Of a DNA stretch of 64,000 bases, positions 49,490 through 61,654 are shown in pieces. A program made the translations under genes and the position numbers. The notes beneath the pieces were generated by a model. That model saw only the letters and a program-made list of their open reading frames with translations. It was not told where the DNA came from and ran no database searches. The DNA is from Pontederia crassipes (Eukaryota > Streptophyta > Magnoliopsida > Commelinales > Pontederiaceae). Numbering within the stretch: position 1 is the first letter of the stretch; the number at the start of each line of letters is the position of its first letter. The stretch covers positions 59,354,203 to 59,418,202 of the forward strand of contig CM060187.1 of assembly GCA_030549335.1 (NCBI GenBank), given 5' to 3'.

Positions 49490-50619
49490 GTGTGTGTAAT
49501 ATCGGATGAAATACTTGTCCAAATATGTATTACATATCATATATCAGATGAGATGTGCATCCTAATATTTAATATAAATTAAAAGTAGATATTTAAACAT
49601 ATCCTAAAATTGTTGCTAATATTATCATATCTGATTAAATGATAACTTATAAACAACATTCGTAATTAACTTAGATTATTATTATATCCTATCCCACATC
49701 TCAACTTTTTGTCTACTTCCTTTTGTCTATTTCTTTTTTTTTTGTTTTGTTACGGAAGTCCAATTCTATTTAAGCCATGTAGGCCATAATGAATTGTTGA
49801 TTTTATTAATAATTTAAATTAATCAATATCTATTAGAAAATACTTAAATAAACTCCAATAAGTCATTAACACAATATCTCGATTAGAACTAAGCATGCCA
49901 TATGTTGGTTTTTCAATTTTTTATTTGAGTATGAAGAACAATAAATAACAGAATCATTTATAAAATAAATATCTTATACTTTAAATAAAACAATTTTATA
50001 TTTTGTATATTATTTTCGGGTTCTTTCAAAATAGAAATATTATTTTTGTATATTTTACATAGCTAAAAAACTAAATAAGATTGAATATAAAATAAAATAA
50101 TTTAGTTAAATCATTAAAATAGTTCTGGGGATGTAGCCACATGCCATGCCAATAATTTATAGACAATAATGTATTGTTTTAGGTACTAAATAAATAATAT
50201 TTCCTTGAAAGAACTAGAGCGCACCAAGTGACGTCGTGCCATGATATGTATCAAATTTTTATATAAGTTAATATGTGTAGACAAATCTAATTTATTTTTT
50301 CAGAAAATAAAATTTTGACTTGAAGTAGGAGTCCCTTTATTATAGATCTTTTTTTTTTCAAATTTCATTACATTGTAAGATTTGTACATCTTAAAATATA
50401 GATCAAATCGACAAAAGTAAATTAAATTTGAATAAAACTAGAACCTTTATTTTCAGTTATTTTCCAAATAATACATAATATAATATTATTAATAAATAAT
50501 TTCATAATTTACTCATGTCATAAACAAAATATCAACAAGCCTTAAAATAAAATAAACTTTAGTTCAGAAAATAATTTAGATTTCGAATATATTTTAGTAT
50601 TTCTCTTTCGAGTAAACAA

Positions 50620-50895
50620 TTTTATTTTTAAACATAATTTTCTATGTAATTTTAAAAAGATTTTATCAATTCATCTTATTCCACTTATATTATAGGAAAT
50701 ATGTGTGTGTAGAGCATTCCCTCTAATATAATCTACATGAACCTATTCAAAACTTTACATTCTAACATTTTTAAAGGATGTGATTTATTTATTTTATATC
50801 AAGCCACTTTTAAATATTAACAAATAATATTAAATATGATTATATCATAATTATATCTTTACTATTTTTTATAATGTCCGTGCATCACATGACTT

Positions 50896-50905
<10 letters not shown>
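50620..50905 (+). repeat. Internal duplicate of the Helitron 3' end
   Basis: This stretch matches about 50985-51285 along its length (TTTTATCAATTCATCTTATT, TATATTATAGGAAATAT, GTGATTTATTTATTTTATAT, then GTCCGTGCATCACATGACTT). Its hairpin is decayed, while that of the outer copy is intact. Confidence 0.85.
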
Positions 50906-50935
<30 letters not shown>

Positions 50936-51344
50936 AGAGTTAAATTTTGAATAAATGTTAGTATTTTCGTTCAAGTAAACAATTTTATATTCAATTATAT
51001 AATTTTATTTTTAAGTATAATTTTCTATGTCATTTTAAAAAAAGATTTTATCAATTCATCTTATTCAATTTATATTATAGGAAATATATATATATATATA
51101 TATGCGCGCGTGTAGAGCATTGGCTCTAATATATCTACATCAACCTATTTAAAATTTTATATTCTAATATTTTTTAAAGAATGTGATTTATTTATTTTAT
51201 ATCAACCACTTTTAAATATTAAAAAATAATATCATAATTATATCTTCACTAATTTTTATAATATCCGTGCATCGCACGACACTTAGCACTAGTTAATTGT
51301 CTAAAAGAACAGTTTTGTTTTAATATGAAAATAATTTTGTTATA

Positions 51345-51525
51345 TTAAGGAAGTAAGAAAATAATTTTGATATTTCAGGTGTTACTGAAAAATAAATTAT
51401 ATAAAATTTTGGATGAATAGATAAGATATAATTTAAATATCAACAAATAAAATCAAGAATTTAAAATTTTCAAGTTTATAATTTAACACCACACGGAGAA
51501 GAAAGTTAGGACGAGGTGTGTTAAA
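51345..51525 (+). repeat. Upstream flank of CAF1 copy C, duplicated near 33540
   Basis: Shares ordered blocks with 33540-33715, as described for that entry. No open frame. Confidence 0.6.
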
Positions 51526-51870
51526 AAAAATCACCCTGATATAAAGCATTAATTATATGCTGCAAACTTGTTTTCTTTCTTTTCTTTTTTTTTTTTTTTG
51601 GCTTTTCAATATGATAAACTTAGAGGTATAGTAGGAACGGCTACTTGAATTATACTACGATTGGACTCTTAAATAAACGAGTCGTACTACGATTGAGAAT
51701 GTGCTTTATATCTTCTATTATATATTTGTTATTTCGTATGAGTTTTGCCAGATCTCCTCGTCTCCAACCTCGTCGATTCCTCTCTATAACCTACGAGCTT
51801 TGTGTCTTAATTCGCTGCCCTAATCAATCTTCTACGTATTCTAGCAGTTCAAAAGAGCACGTGTGCAGTC

Positions 51871-52917
51871 ATGGCGGCGTCTACAAGCTCGACGACGACG
51901 ACGATCATGAACGTATGGAGGAGCAACTTTTCAGAACAGCTGGACATCATCTCCAGCCTCCGTCGCTCCTTCCCCATCATCGCCGTCGACACCGAGTTCC
52001 CGGGTTTCAGGTGGCTCACCCCTCGCGAGGCCCCGGAAGAAGATCGCTACCGGGACCTGAAGATGAACGTCGACAGCATGCACCTGATTCAACTCGGGAT
52101 CACCATGTTCGACGAGCAAGGGAGGACGCCGAGCCCATGCGCGAGTTGGCAGTTCAACTTCTCCGACTTCAACTCGCAGACGAGCTTGTACTCGCAGGAG
52201 TCGGTCGATTTTCTCCGGCGGAACGGGATGGACTTCGAGAGGAACATGCGGGACGGCATCCCGGCGAGCTGGTCGACGGCGCTCTTCAATCAGAAATTGT
52301 TCGGCGGCGAGAGTCGCGGGCTGATGAAGTGGGTCACCTTCCATGGCTTGTACGACGTAGCATACATCGTCAAGCTCATGACCGGAGAGAGGCCATTGCC
52401 GTGCGAGTTGGCCAGTTTCTTGATGTTGGCCAGGAATTCGCTGGGCGAGTTCTACGACATCAAGTACATCGCCAGATTCTGCGAAGGCCTGCGCGGCGGG
52501 GAGATCGGATTGGCGAGGATGTCTGAACTGATGGGGGTCGCGAGAGAAGGCCCCTCGCATCAAGCCGGCCATGATAGCCTGCTGGTCGGAGCCGTGTTTC
52601 ATGCAATGAGGCGCAAGTACGGCATTTTCTGCGACGATCAATCTCGTTACAGTTCGTTCTATGTTGGAGTATTGTACGGCCTTGACAGACAGAGTCAAGC
52701 CGTCCGAGAGATGCTGCTGACACCACCGCCATCTCCACCACCACCACCTGTGCAGCTGCTGCCGCCGCCGACTTACCAGGCGATGCCCGGGCAATTCCTG
52801 CGTCCGCAATATCGTCCACCGTTCCATGGTCATCTCGCACCGCAGGCTCCACGACCATACTACTATTGGAATCCCCCACCATATTATCCACCACGCCCGC
52901 GTAGCTGGATGAATTAG
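51871..52917 (+). CDS. CAF1: CAF1-type poly(A) deadenylase, CCR4-NOT complex subunit (copy C, intact)
   Basis: A single intronless frame of 348 residues. CAF1/POP2 proteins are RNase D-like 3'-5' exonucleases of the CCR4-NOT complex that shorten mRNA poly(A) tails in the cytoplasm. The DEDDh residues are present: D40 and E42 (AVDTEFPGF), D162 (TFHGLYDVAY), and H230 with D234 (HQAGHDSLL). Flanking family blocks WRSNFSEQLDIISSLRRSFP (16-35), LIQLGITMFDEQG and DFERNMRDGI are also present. The start follows a CGTGTGCAGTC context, and MAAS...NVWRSNF aligns with family N termini. The domain ends near 282. A Pro/Tyr-rich tail (about 285-348, ending RPRSWMN) extends it beyond the usual 270-290 aa. 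Codon use is GC-rich. It is the only one of three local copies still open. A longer open frame from 51645 is in a different frame and is not the gene. Confidence 0.93.
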   Translation: MAASTSSTTTTIMNVWRSNFSEQLDIISSLRRSFPIIAVDTEFPGFRWLTPREAPEEDRYRDLKMNVDSMHLIQLGITMFDEQGRTPSPCASWQFNFSDFNSQTSLYSQESVDFLRRNGMDFERNMRDGIPASWSTALFNQKLFGGESRGLMKWVTFHGLYDVAYIVKLMTGERPLPCELASFLMLARNSLGEFYDIKYIARFCEGLRGGEIGLARMSELMGVAREGPSHQAGHDSLLVGAVFHAMRRKYGIFCDDQSRYSSFYVGVLYGLDRQSQAVREMLLTPPPSPPPPPVQLLPPPTYQAMPGQFLRPQYRPPFHGHLAPQAPRPYYYWNPPPYYPPRPRSWMN

Positions 52918-53828
52918 CAATGGATTGTGTTCCATTGTGGAGTCCGGAGTCTAAGAATTAGATTTCCGAGTAGGTGGCTATGTTGTGTTTTGAATTTGTC
53001 CAAGATGAAAGTTGCAACTTTTATTCAGAGTTGTGTGTTCAAATCCATGATTTTGATTTCCATCTTGCAAATAATGATATGCCCTTTATTACGAGGAGGC
53101 ATGTATTTTGTCCACATTTTTTTTTTAATTTACGGACCTTTTGCGATCTGGTTGAAAAGTATGATAAATTGATTTATTTCCTTGTAGGAGATAGATGTCC
53201 TTTTTTAAAGATTAATACAGAGTTTAGTTCAATTTGTAATTTCTATCCTTTGTAAAGAGGGTGCTTATATAAATTTTTAAAGGTTCAAATAGAAAACGAT
53301 TTTGTAATTTTCTTGTATTTTTTTTCTGTGTTCCATCTAATAAAATTAGACACCTACGTTAAAATTCTCGATTGGTACATAATTTCTCTTGTACAAAATA
53401 TTTATTTATATTCACATAATTATGTTATTGACCCTTTTTTCTGGTATATAAAATAGTATATGATAACAGGGCTAATCATATTATTTAATAGTATATGATA
53501 ATATGTTTTCATTTCCAATTTTCCACGATGCATTATTGCATCGTCCATTAGAAAATTACTCTCGATAATTTCTTATACTCCTATATATATTTTCGAGGAC
53601 CTTCAAAGTTCAAAATTCTAAATAAAATTAAATTCGAGTTTTTAATCAACTGATCAAAATGTGCGGTACCATCAAGTGTATGAATAATAAAATTATTAAT
53701 ACTCAAGGGCCACAATTTTTACTTGAATATGAATCGAAAGAAAAAGCGTGCAACGAGCCCAAAGTGGCAATAGAGTGGAGTTGGCAGTTGATTCGGGTCC
53801 TGTTGTTGTTCATAAAAGATTAGACAAA
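52918..53828. other. Intergenic DNA between CAF1 copy C and the ArgRS locus
   Basis: Contains the 3' flank of the CAF1 gene, the third copy of the dispersed repeat (about 53130-53420) and the segment 53480-53600 that recurs inverted near 34000. The arginyl-tRNA synthetase promoter must lie in the last few hundred bases; no clear TATA box was found. Confidence 0.55.
53130..53420. repeat. Dispersed repeat, copy 3 of 3
   Basis: Shares GGTTGAAAAGTATGATAAATTGATTTATTT-like order (in part), TTCCATCTAATAAAATTAGAC and GGTACATAATTTCTC with 24250-24540. It may supply the transcript end of CAF1 copy C. Confidence 0.5.
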
Positions 53829-54434
53829 ATGGCTGCGGCAGTTGCCTTCCTCCACACCCTCTGCTCCGTTCTCCCCTCTCCGCATCGCCTTCCCTGCCGC
53901 CGCCGCCACCGCCAACATCATCGCGGCCCTCTGTTCTCTTCTTCCTCCCGTGAGCTCCTCCCCCTTAACTTTACCTTCTCTCCTTGTTCTTCGAGTATCT
54001 TTGCGCGATTCTATGGTTTAAGATTCTTGTCGGCGCTGGTCGCGGCCTCGCCTCTGTCAAGCGGGCACTTGGTTGCATGTTCGATGGCTTCGGCAAGGCA
54101 TTAAATGCGAGTTGGATTTTTGCTCTCATTGCGACACGGGTTGGGACTTGAGTTTTAGGAATTGCCGGAATGATTTGAGGCTTCTGTTTGCCCCCCGGTT
54201 AGATTGTTGCAAATTTTTGTCAACAAAAAAATTGTTTTTTTTTCAGAAGCGGATTTGCTTAATTCTCATATTTAAATTCGGGAGAAAAAAAGGAAATTTT
54301 TGTTGTTGTTGAAGTCTAGATTTCACTTATTCCCTGTCAAAATTGGAACTTCTCTTAGGATTTCTTTGCCAGTTACATGACAACTTTATTGATGGATAAA
54401 TGTAATGGCGATTGTTGTGATATTGTGAAACTAG

Positions 54435-54621
54435 GCAGGTTACCCGAGAGATGCTTCGCTGAGATTTTTTATCAGCGAGAATAAAGACGTGGTCCGCTCA
54501 GCTATGAGTGACGAGGCTACCACATCTTCTCCTCCAGAAAGCACAGCGGAAATGGCAGCCAGGGGATTGGCGGTGGGGGAGGGGGGGGGGGGATTGAATC
54601 TTTTAGTTACCTTGTTTTGGG
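54435..54621 (+). other. Unassigned exon-like open stretch in ArgRS intron 1
   Basis: After an acceptor-like CTAGGCAG there is an open frame reading GYPRDASLRFFISENKDVV and on through MSDEATTSSPPES to a Gly-rich end encoded by a G-run (about 54578-54590). It has coding-like composition but no recognised family. It may be captured host sequence or part of another transposon. Confidence 0.35.
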
Positions 54622-55670
54622 GTACCAAGGGATGTACTTTGGAAAGCCTTGCAAAAGAAGAGGGTGAATGTTGCCTACATTAAGGTAATACAAGATATGT
54701 ACGATAGGGCATTGACTAGGGTTAGGACACCCGGAGGTGAGACAAATGAATTTCCTATAGGAATTGGCCTACATCAAGGATCAGCTTTAAGCCCGTATCT
54801 ATTTAACTTAGTTATCGATGCTATAACCGAGAGTATCACAGAGGAGGTACCTAAGTGCATGCTATTTGCGGATGATATAGTACTTTTAGCGGATTCAAGA
54901 GAAGAGATTAATACAAAATTGGAAATATGGAGAAATACGTTGGAGTCAAAGGGTTTTCGTTTAAGTAGGAATAAAACAGAATATATGCATAGCAATTTCA
55001 CAAATAAACAACTTAGAGACGATTTGAAAGTTAGGTTAGGGGAGGATATAATTCCTCAAGTGACAAAGTTTAAATATTTAGGATCAATTGTAAGACAAGA
55101 TGGTGAGATTGATGACGATGTTAATCATAGAATTCAAGCTGGTTGGTGTAAGTGGAGGAAAGCCACTGGAGTTCTTTGTGATAGAAAAGTACCCAATAAA
55201 GTTAAAGGAAAATTCTATCGTACTGCTATAAGGCCAGCAGTGTTATATGGTAGTGAATGTTGGGCTATGAAGGGACAACATGAACGTAAAGTGGGGGTAG
55301 CCGAAATGAGGATGTTGAGATGGATGTGTGGTCATACAAGATTAGATAAGATTAGGAATGACCATATACGTGAACGAGTCGGAGTGGCTCCTATTAGTGA
55401 GAAAATGGTAGAGAATCGTTTGAGATGGTTTGGTCATGTTCAGAGAAGACCATTAGATGCGCCAGTAAGAAGAGTAGATCAAATAATCTGGAGTCCGATT
55501 AAAAGAGGGAGAGGGAGGCCAAGGCGGACACTTGGCGAACTAATAGAGCAAGATCTATTGGTGAATAATATACCGAAAGGTTTGGTTACTAATAGAGCGG
55601 AATGGCGTCGTATGATCCATGTAGCCGACCCCACCTAGTGGGATAAGGCTTTGTTGTTGTTGTTGTTGTT
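54622..55670 (+). mobile_element. 5'-truncated RTE-clade LINE with a long open reverse-transcriptase frame
   Basis: An open frame runs from 54622 (VPRDVLWKALQKKRV) to 55638 without a stop. It carries RT blocks GLHQGSALSPYLFNLV and CMLFADDIVLL (the catalytic FADD), then KTEYM, FKYLGSIV, WRKATGVLCDRKVP, AIRPAVLYGSECW, MRMLRWMCGHTR, ENRLRWFGHV and the end WRRMIHVADPT. This C-terminal half is characteristic of plant RTE LINEs. The 3' end CCCACCTAGTGGGATAAGG is followed by a (TTG)n tail. The endonuclease and first part of RT are absent. TTGTTTTG on both sides (about 54613 and 55664) could be a target duplication. It is in the same orientation as the host gene, inside its first intron. It looks fairly young. 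Confidence 0.92.
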
Positions 55671-56313
55671 TTGATGTTTATCCATTACAAGATTATCTTA
55701 TGTCAGACAGACTAAGAATACTCGGGTACTCGGTTCAACTAATGTTTGCTTTGGCAACAGGGTGGGGATCGGATTGGAAGTGTCAAGCAACAATTATCAA
55801 AACTACTAAGAATTTCATTTCAAGCCATTTTTCCAGATGATTTTCATGTTGAACCATTGGTCGCAGCTTGCACTGCAAAATTTGGTGACTATCAATGGTA
55901 CGTTTTCATGTTTCAGTACAGTAGATGTGAGTATCTTCTGATCAAATTCTAACTGCTTGATTACACCGTCATTTATGCAGTAACAATGCAATGGGCCTTT
56001 GGTCACAGATGAAAGGCAAAACTACTGAATTCAAAAATCCTAATTCCATAGGACAGGTACTTTTAGCTTACATTGAAACAGAGGTTGACTATGCATATTG
56101 AAAAAGCCAGAAATACTTTCTAACTTCTTCCTGTTATTGTTAAATTTAGACCATTGCAAGAAATCTTCCTGCGTCAGACATAATTGAATCTACTTCAGTG
56201 GCTGGACCTGGATTTGTAAATATAGTTTTGTCAAGCAAATGGATAGCTCAGGTTAAGTTCACTGTTTGCATTATAAAAAGGGAATTGCTTGGAGGCATCC
56301 TAAACTCGTATAA

Positions 56314-56580
<267 letters not shown>

Positions 56581-59500
56581 TAGAGATCCATCACCATAGG
56601 ACTATTATTATTTTTACTTATTCCTCTGATTCTCTTAACTGGTGGATATTTTCATCCATAATTTCTTACACTTCATTCTTGTTTGTGATGTTTCTTTGTA
56701 CCACTTAGTTAATTATGTGTTCTCCATATTTGTGTCATCCTTTATCTTCTCATGATAGATTCCTACTCACAGCTATAGTGTCTTCCCCAAGTCATTTTGC
56801 TGGGCTTTTGACCCCAAGGCGTATTTGTGTAAACAAACCCTCTATTTCTGAATCCTTCCATGTTTCTATTATTTTGTTTTCCATTTAAATGAACGAGTTT
56901 TCCCCTATTTTTTTAAAGGAGAGGTTTTTCCTTCATTCAGAAAAAAAATGATGCCGACTTTTCAAAGTTTAAATTGTCAAATCAGTTGCCTTTTTTTCAC
57001 TTAAAAGCGAGAACTTTTTTTGAAGTTCGATTCATATGTTGACTTGGATCATTGAATATTTCTTAGTTGTACTTCATTAATTTCTAGACTCCATACTGCT
57101 TCTGTTTATGGCTTAATGTCTGACATGCACATCTAATGTACTTTGGTTCTAGCAATGGAATGTCTTCTACAGTAGGATCTTTATTTACTTGACACTTTCA
57201 CTTGTTAAATCTTGATCCTTCTCTTGGTGAATTTACTCAGACACCAAAAGCTTCTTGTAGTTTGGCATGCTAATTGAGCATTTGTTTGATCAATTCCCTG
57301 ATTGGGAGGATGCTGGGGAGAAAGCGATAGGAGATCTCCAGGTGAGTTTGCTAACATTAGCAAAGTCACTTATCTTTGTCTCATTACTACGTCAAAGATA
57401 AGTGTGTTTTTGGTAGTCATCCTTTTCCTTCTCAAAAGAAAGCAAAGTGTGCTTTGCATTATCCTGAAGTGGGCAACCTTCTAGTCATGTATGCGGGCAT
57501 GCGATTCTGTTGGAGGACAATTTTTTTTTTTGAGAGGATGTTGGCGGACAATTAGTCTATCTAAAATAGAACATAATTCATACGAACAAAGGTCAATGTG
57601 GTTGACTGATCAGATGAATGAAGATCAGCGTGATAGTTACAACATCAAGATTGAGCATATATCTGACTGATCAATGATTCTTTTTTCTTATTTTGATTTC
57701 AACTTTTTTTTCGCAAATGTTCAGGCTTTCTACAAGGCTTCAAAGAAGAGATTTGATGAGAATCCAATTTTTATGGAAAGGGCTCAAAAAGCCGTTGTTA
57801 AATTGCAGGTTTACAGTTCACCTTAATGCCAAAAGAAAATTGTAAATTGAACTAATGTTTTGCTAGATGAATTTTGCCTGTCCTTGAATACAAATTATCA
57901 AAGTAGAACTCCCTTCCATATATATGTATATATATTCCTTGAATGACTCTCTGAAGAGAAAAGCTGTCAAGCACATCGAAAATTGTCTAATGTGTCTGTT
58001 ACTTGCTACTTGCTCAGGGGGAAAGCTTTTACAATCCTTATATTCCAGATGTTTTAAAGGAACTCAACAACAAAGGCCTGATCAAGGAAAGTCAAGGTGC
58101 TCGTGTGATAGATATTGATGGGTATGAGATTCCTTTGATTGTTGTTAAGAGAGATGGTGGGTACAACTATGCGTCAACAGACTTAACTGCAATTTGGTTA
58201 GTTTTTTACGTCTACGTTGTTTTCTTTGCTTTGTGTTTTCTCCATGCTAAGGTTGAGCAATGAGTTACATAGTTTATAATTCAATCTATTTCTTGATTGG
58301 AGCTTTATGAAAATAAGTACCGGTAAATCCAAGGAACTACCTCTGTTCCTTTCATTTACGAGTCACGTTATTTTTGACATTAGTCTTAACATTTTGAAGG
58401 TATCGTCTTAGTGTAGAGGAAGCACAGTGGATCATTCATGTAACTGATGTGGGCCAGCAAACAACATTTTGATATGGTCTTCAGTGTATGTATCATAACC
58501 ATCATTAGATAAGAAGATGAAATGCTGTAATTTCCATTGTTCAATTTATATCCAGTTGACCAAAATTTGAGTGCTGGTACACTGGTGATGCTTATGATAC
58601 TGTAGTCATGAACAAAATGGTAGTTGTTTTTTTTTTCTGTTATGAAATTACTTGTATTTCAGGCTGCAAAGCTAGCTGGCTGGCTTCCAGATTCCAATGA
58701 AAAATATCCAAAAACAAATCATGTTGGATTTGGTCTTGTGCTTGGATCAGATGGCAAGCGTTTTCGGACTCGCAGCTCAGAAGTTGTCAGATTAGTGGAA
58801 TTACTAGATGAAGCTAAAAATCGTAGTAAATCTGAGCTGGAGAAACGTCTCACAGAAAATGGTAGTGCATGTTGTGGATTACATTTACTTTTCTTATTAT
58901 TTCTCAATATACATGTCCTTTTTCTTGCTGAAATCATTAGGTAAAACTAAAGATTGGACGAATGATGAGCTTGAAAGTACTGCTGAGGCTGTTGGATATG
59001 GTGCTGTCAAGTAAGTCACTGAATATTCTATGGTTTATGATGTTTAATTCCATTGGCCACTGAATGAAATTTCTATGTCCATTTGCTATTGCGTCCTTGT
59101 TTATCAGATATCTTCACTTCAACTTTTAGTCTAATTAGATTGATAACACATTCTTCGTGGTTTAGCTTTGAGCATGTCAGATGTCTGAAACTCCAATTAT
59201 AAATTTAAAAGATCTGTACTGCTGTAAATTTTTCGTAAATACATTATTCGTCACATTTTCTTTTATTAAGGAGTAATGTTTTGACTTTTCTTTGTGAGAA
59301 ATGCTCAATGATTGAGCTTTCCTTTTCTTTCCCATTGAGTGTTAAGGACATTCACAATTAATTTAGGTAGTGATTTATCATGGAATGGTTGCATGCATCA
59401 TTCTCTCTTGAATTTCTTATGCAATATCTGTGGCAAGGTATCATATTTTGCTGAACCTTTTTGTGGCAACAATGTTTTTTTTTTCTGAAACAGATATGCA

Positions 59501-61654
59501 GATCTGAAGAATAATAGGTTGACAAATTACACATTTAGCTTCGAACAGATGCTAAATGACAAGGTAATTGAGTAATTTATTGCTAAAATATGTATCACAT
59601 ATCACTTGAAAAAATGTTGTATCAGTCATTCGCAGTTGTATGATACATGATATTCCAACTCTTGCACTGTTTCTTATATTAGAAGAATCTTATAAGTTCT
59701 CAAAAAAAAAAGAGAAGAATTTTATAAGTTAATTTGAGGTGATAATATATTTTTTTCTTCAAACAATGACTGATACTATTGAACAGGGGAATACTGCTGT
59801 CTATTTGCTGTACGCGCATGCTCGTATTTGTTCCATTATAAAGAAATCTGCTAAAGATGTAGAAGAGTTAAAGAAAGTAAGTTCTCTTTTACTTTTGAAA
59901 AGGAAAATCTCTTGTCTATGCCAATTTGGAAAGGATTTTCCCATCAGGAAACTAAAAGAAATCATTTACTTGAACCCATATTTTCATTGTAGTCAGCAGT
60001 CATAGTTCTCGGTCATCCAGATGAGCGTGTCTTAGGACTCCATCTCCTTCGATTTGCAGAGGTATAATCATTCATAACAAAGCATATAGATTCTAAAAGC
60101 AGAACTATTGTGTTTTCTAGTTTATTAAATCTGTCTAAACAGCTAGTTATCTAGAGTGATTTCCAATTTGTATATTCATTTGTGTTGTAACCAGTGGTTG
60201 ATATGATCAAACACTTCACAACACATATCATCTGACATATTTAAATGTCAGGCAAGAGATAAACAATTTGGCTACACACACATTTGATTGTGATCGCACT
60301 ATTTACAATACATTTCATTTGACCTTGAGTCATTTCAACTAACAAGCAATAGCAAAACAGTGACAAGTGGTTTAATTGGCATTCAGTTAACCACATGTTT
60401 TGTGTCTCCGTGGGTGTCTGTACACCTTGATTTTAGAGGATTATAATGTATATTCTTATGTGAAGAATTATAGTAATAATGTCTCATTTTTTAATTTTCC
60501 TTATAGAGGCTATTGAACTGCAAGTATGCCAATTTTGTTGGCACACCACCAATTTTATCTGACAATGATGATTACTTATGTTAATGATCCAGATAATGCT
60601 CTCTTTATTCTTATTTTTATGCCCTGCTAAACTCGCAGAAAAATTGACAATGTCCCTTCTTCGTGCTGTGGTTTATAAAAAAATATATTAATGTAATTAC
60701 TTGATTTTCTTATCCTTAGTATGTTAATTTTTATTCGCCTACAAAATTATCTTAGTAGCACAATTCATGATTTCAGCATGATCACCACTTCACTTATTTG
60801 CATTACATTTTCTATTTGATGACTTTCTGCCTTCCTTTTACTGTCTTTCCCAATTATTTCAGATAGTGGAGGAGGTTTGTACCAATCTGCTTCCAAATGT
60901 TTTATGCGAGTATCTTTACAATTTGTCAGAGACATTCACAAAGTTCTACACCAGTTGCCAGGTCTGTTTCTCTTAATTTGTAATTGTAAGCTGTGAATGC
61001 AATATATATGTATTTTTTTTCTTCTTAAAAGTTTTTTCTTATGTGTCCTAGATTCCTTTTTATTGATATTAGAGAGGAGTATGATAACAGATTATCTGAG
61101 CTTTCAACTTTGTTGTCTTCTTTTTTATTTTGAGGTGAGAAAGGATGTCTACCTGAGTTTGTAGACATCCTGCTTTATTAAAATAATATAAATAATTATG
61201 TCAAGAGGTATTCATGATGAAAAATAACACAGAATCGCCATGGCCACATTAGCAGCATGTAAAACTATATTCTCCGAGTAACATCGCCTTCTCCTAGATA
61301 CATGCATTCCTCTAAGACCATACATCCCAAAGGATAGTTAAAGGTAGTGACTGCTGATGTCACAACACATATGTCCTGTTCTGTTGTTGACCCCCACCAA
61401 ATCCATATCAACTCTAAAATGACTCAGCAGAGATCACCTCAAGCCATCGACAACCCAAGGACGTCCACACCTCCAGTGCCACTGGACAGGTAAATAGCAG
61501 ATGTTTAATATCCTCAGCCATGTTATCACAAAACGAGCATAAAACATCAAGAGAGGTCTGTCACTTCAAACGATAGGATTTGGTAAGCCGACGTATGCGA
61601 TGAAGGAGCCATGGAAAGATTTTTATCCATGACAGTGCACATCTTCCATAATAA

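Larger units (their letters stand above)
48331..51292 (+). mobile_element. Non-autonomous Helitron-like element (about 2.96 kb)
   Basis: The 5' end is TCTATATATATATAAAAGCG, preceded by A. The 3' end has the hairpin CCGTGCATCGCACG close to a terminal CTAG, followed by T. A TC start, a CTRR end, a short 3' hairpin and insertion between A and T are the Helitron hallmarks, and this exact style of end (CGTGCATCGCACG...CTAG) is common in plant Helitrons. There is no Rep-helicase frame; the interior is AT-rich with short tandem repeats. A second, older 3'-end copy lies inside it (to about 50905). Confidence 0.8.

Noticed and set aside
51645-52526. 293-codon plus-strand open frame overlapping CAF1 copy C
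   Set aside because: Different frame; only the 51871 frame carries the DEDDh motifs and CAF1 blocks.
51931-52935. 334-codon minus-strand open frame over CAF1 copy C
   Set aside because: Antisense shadow of a GC-rich gene; no recognisable domain.
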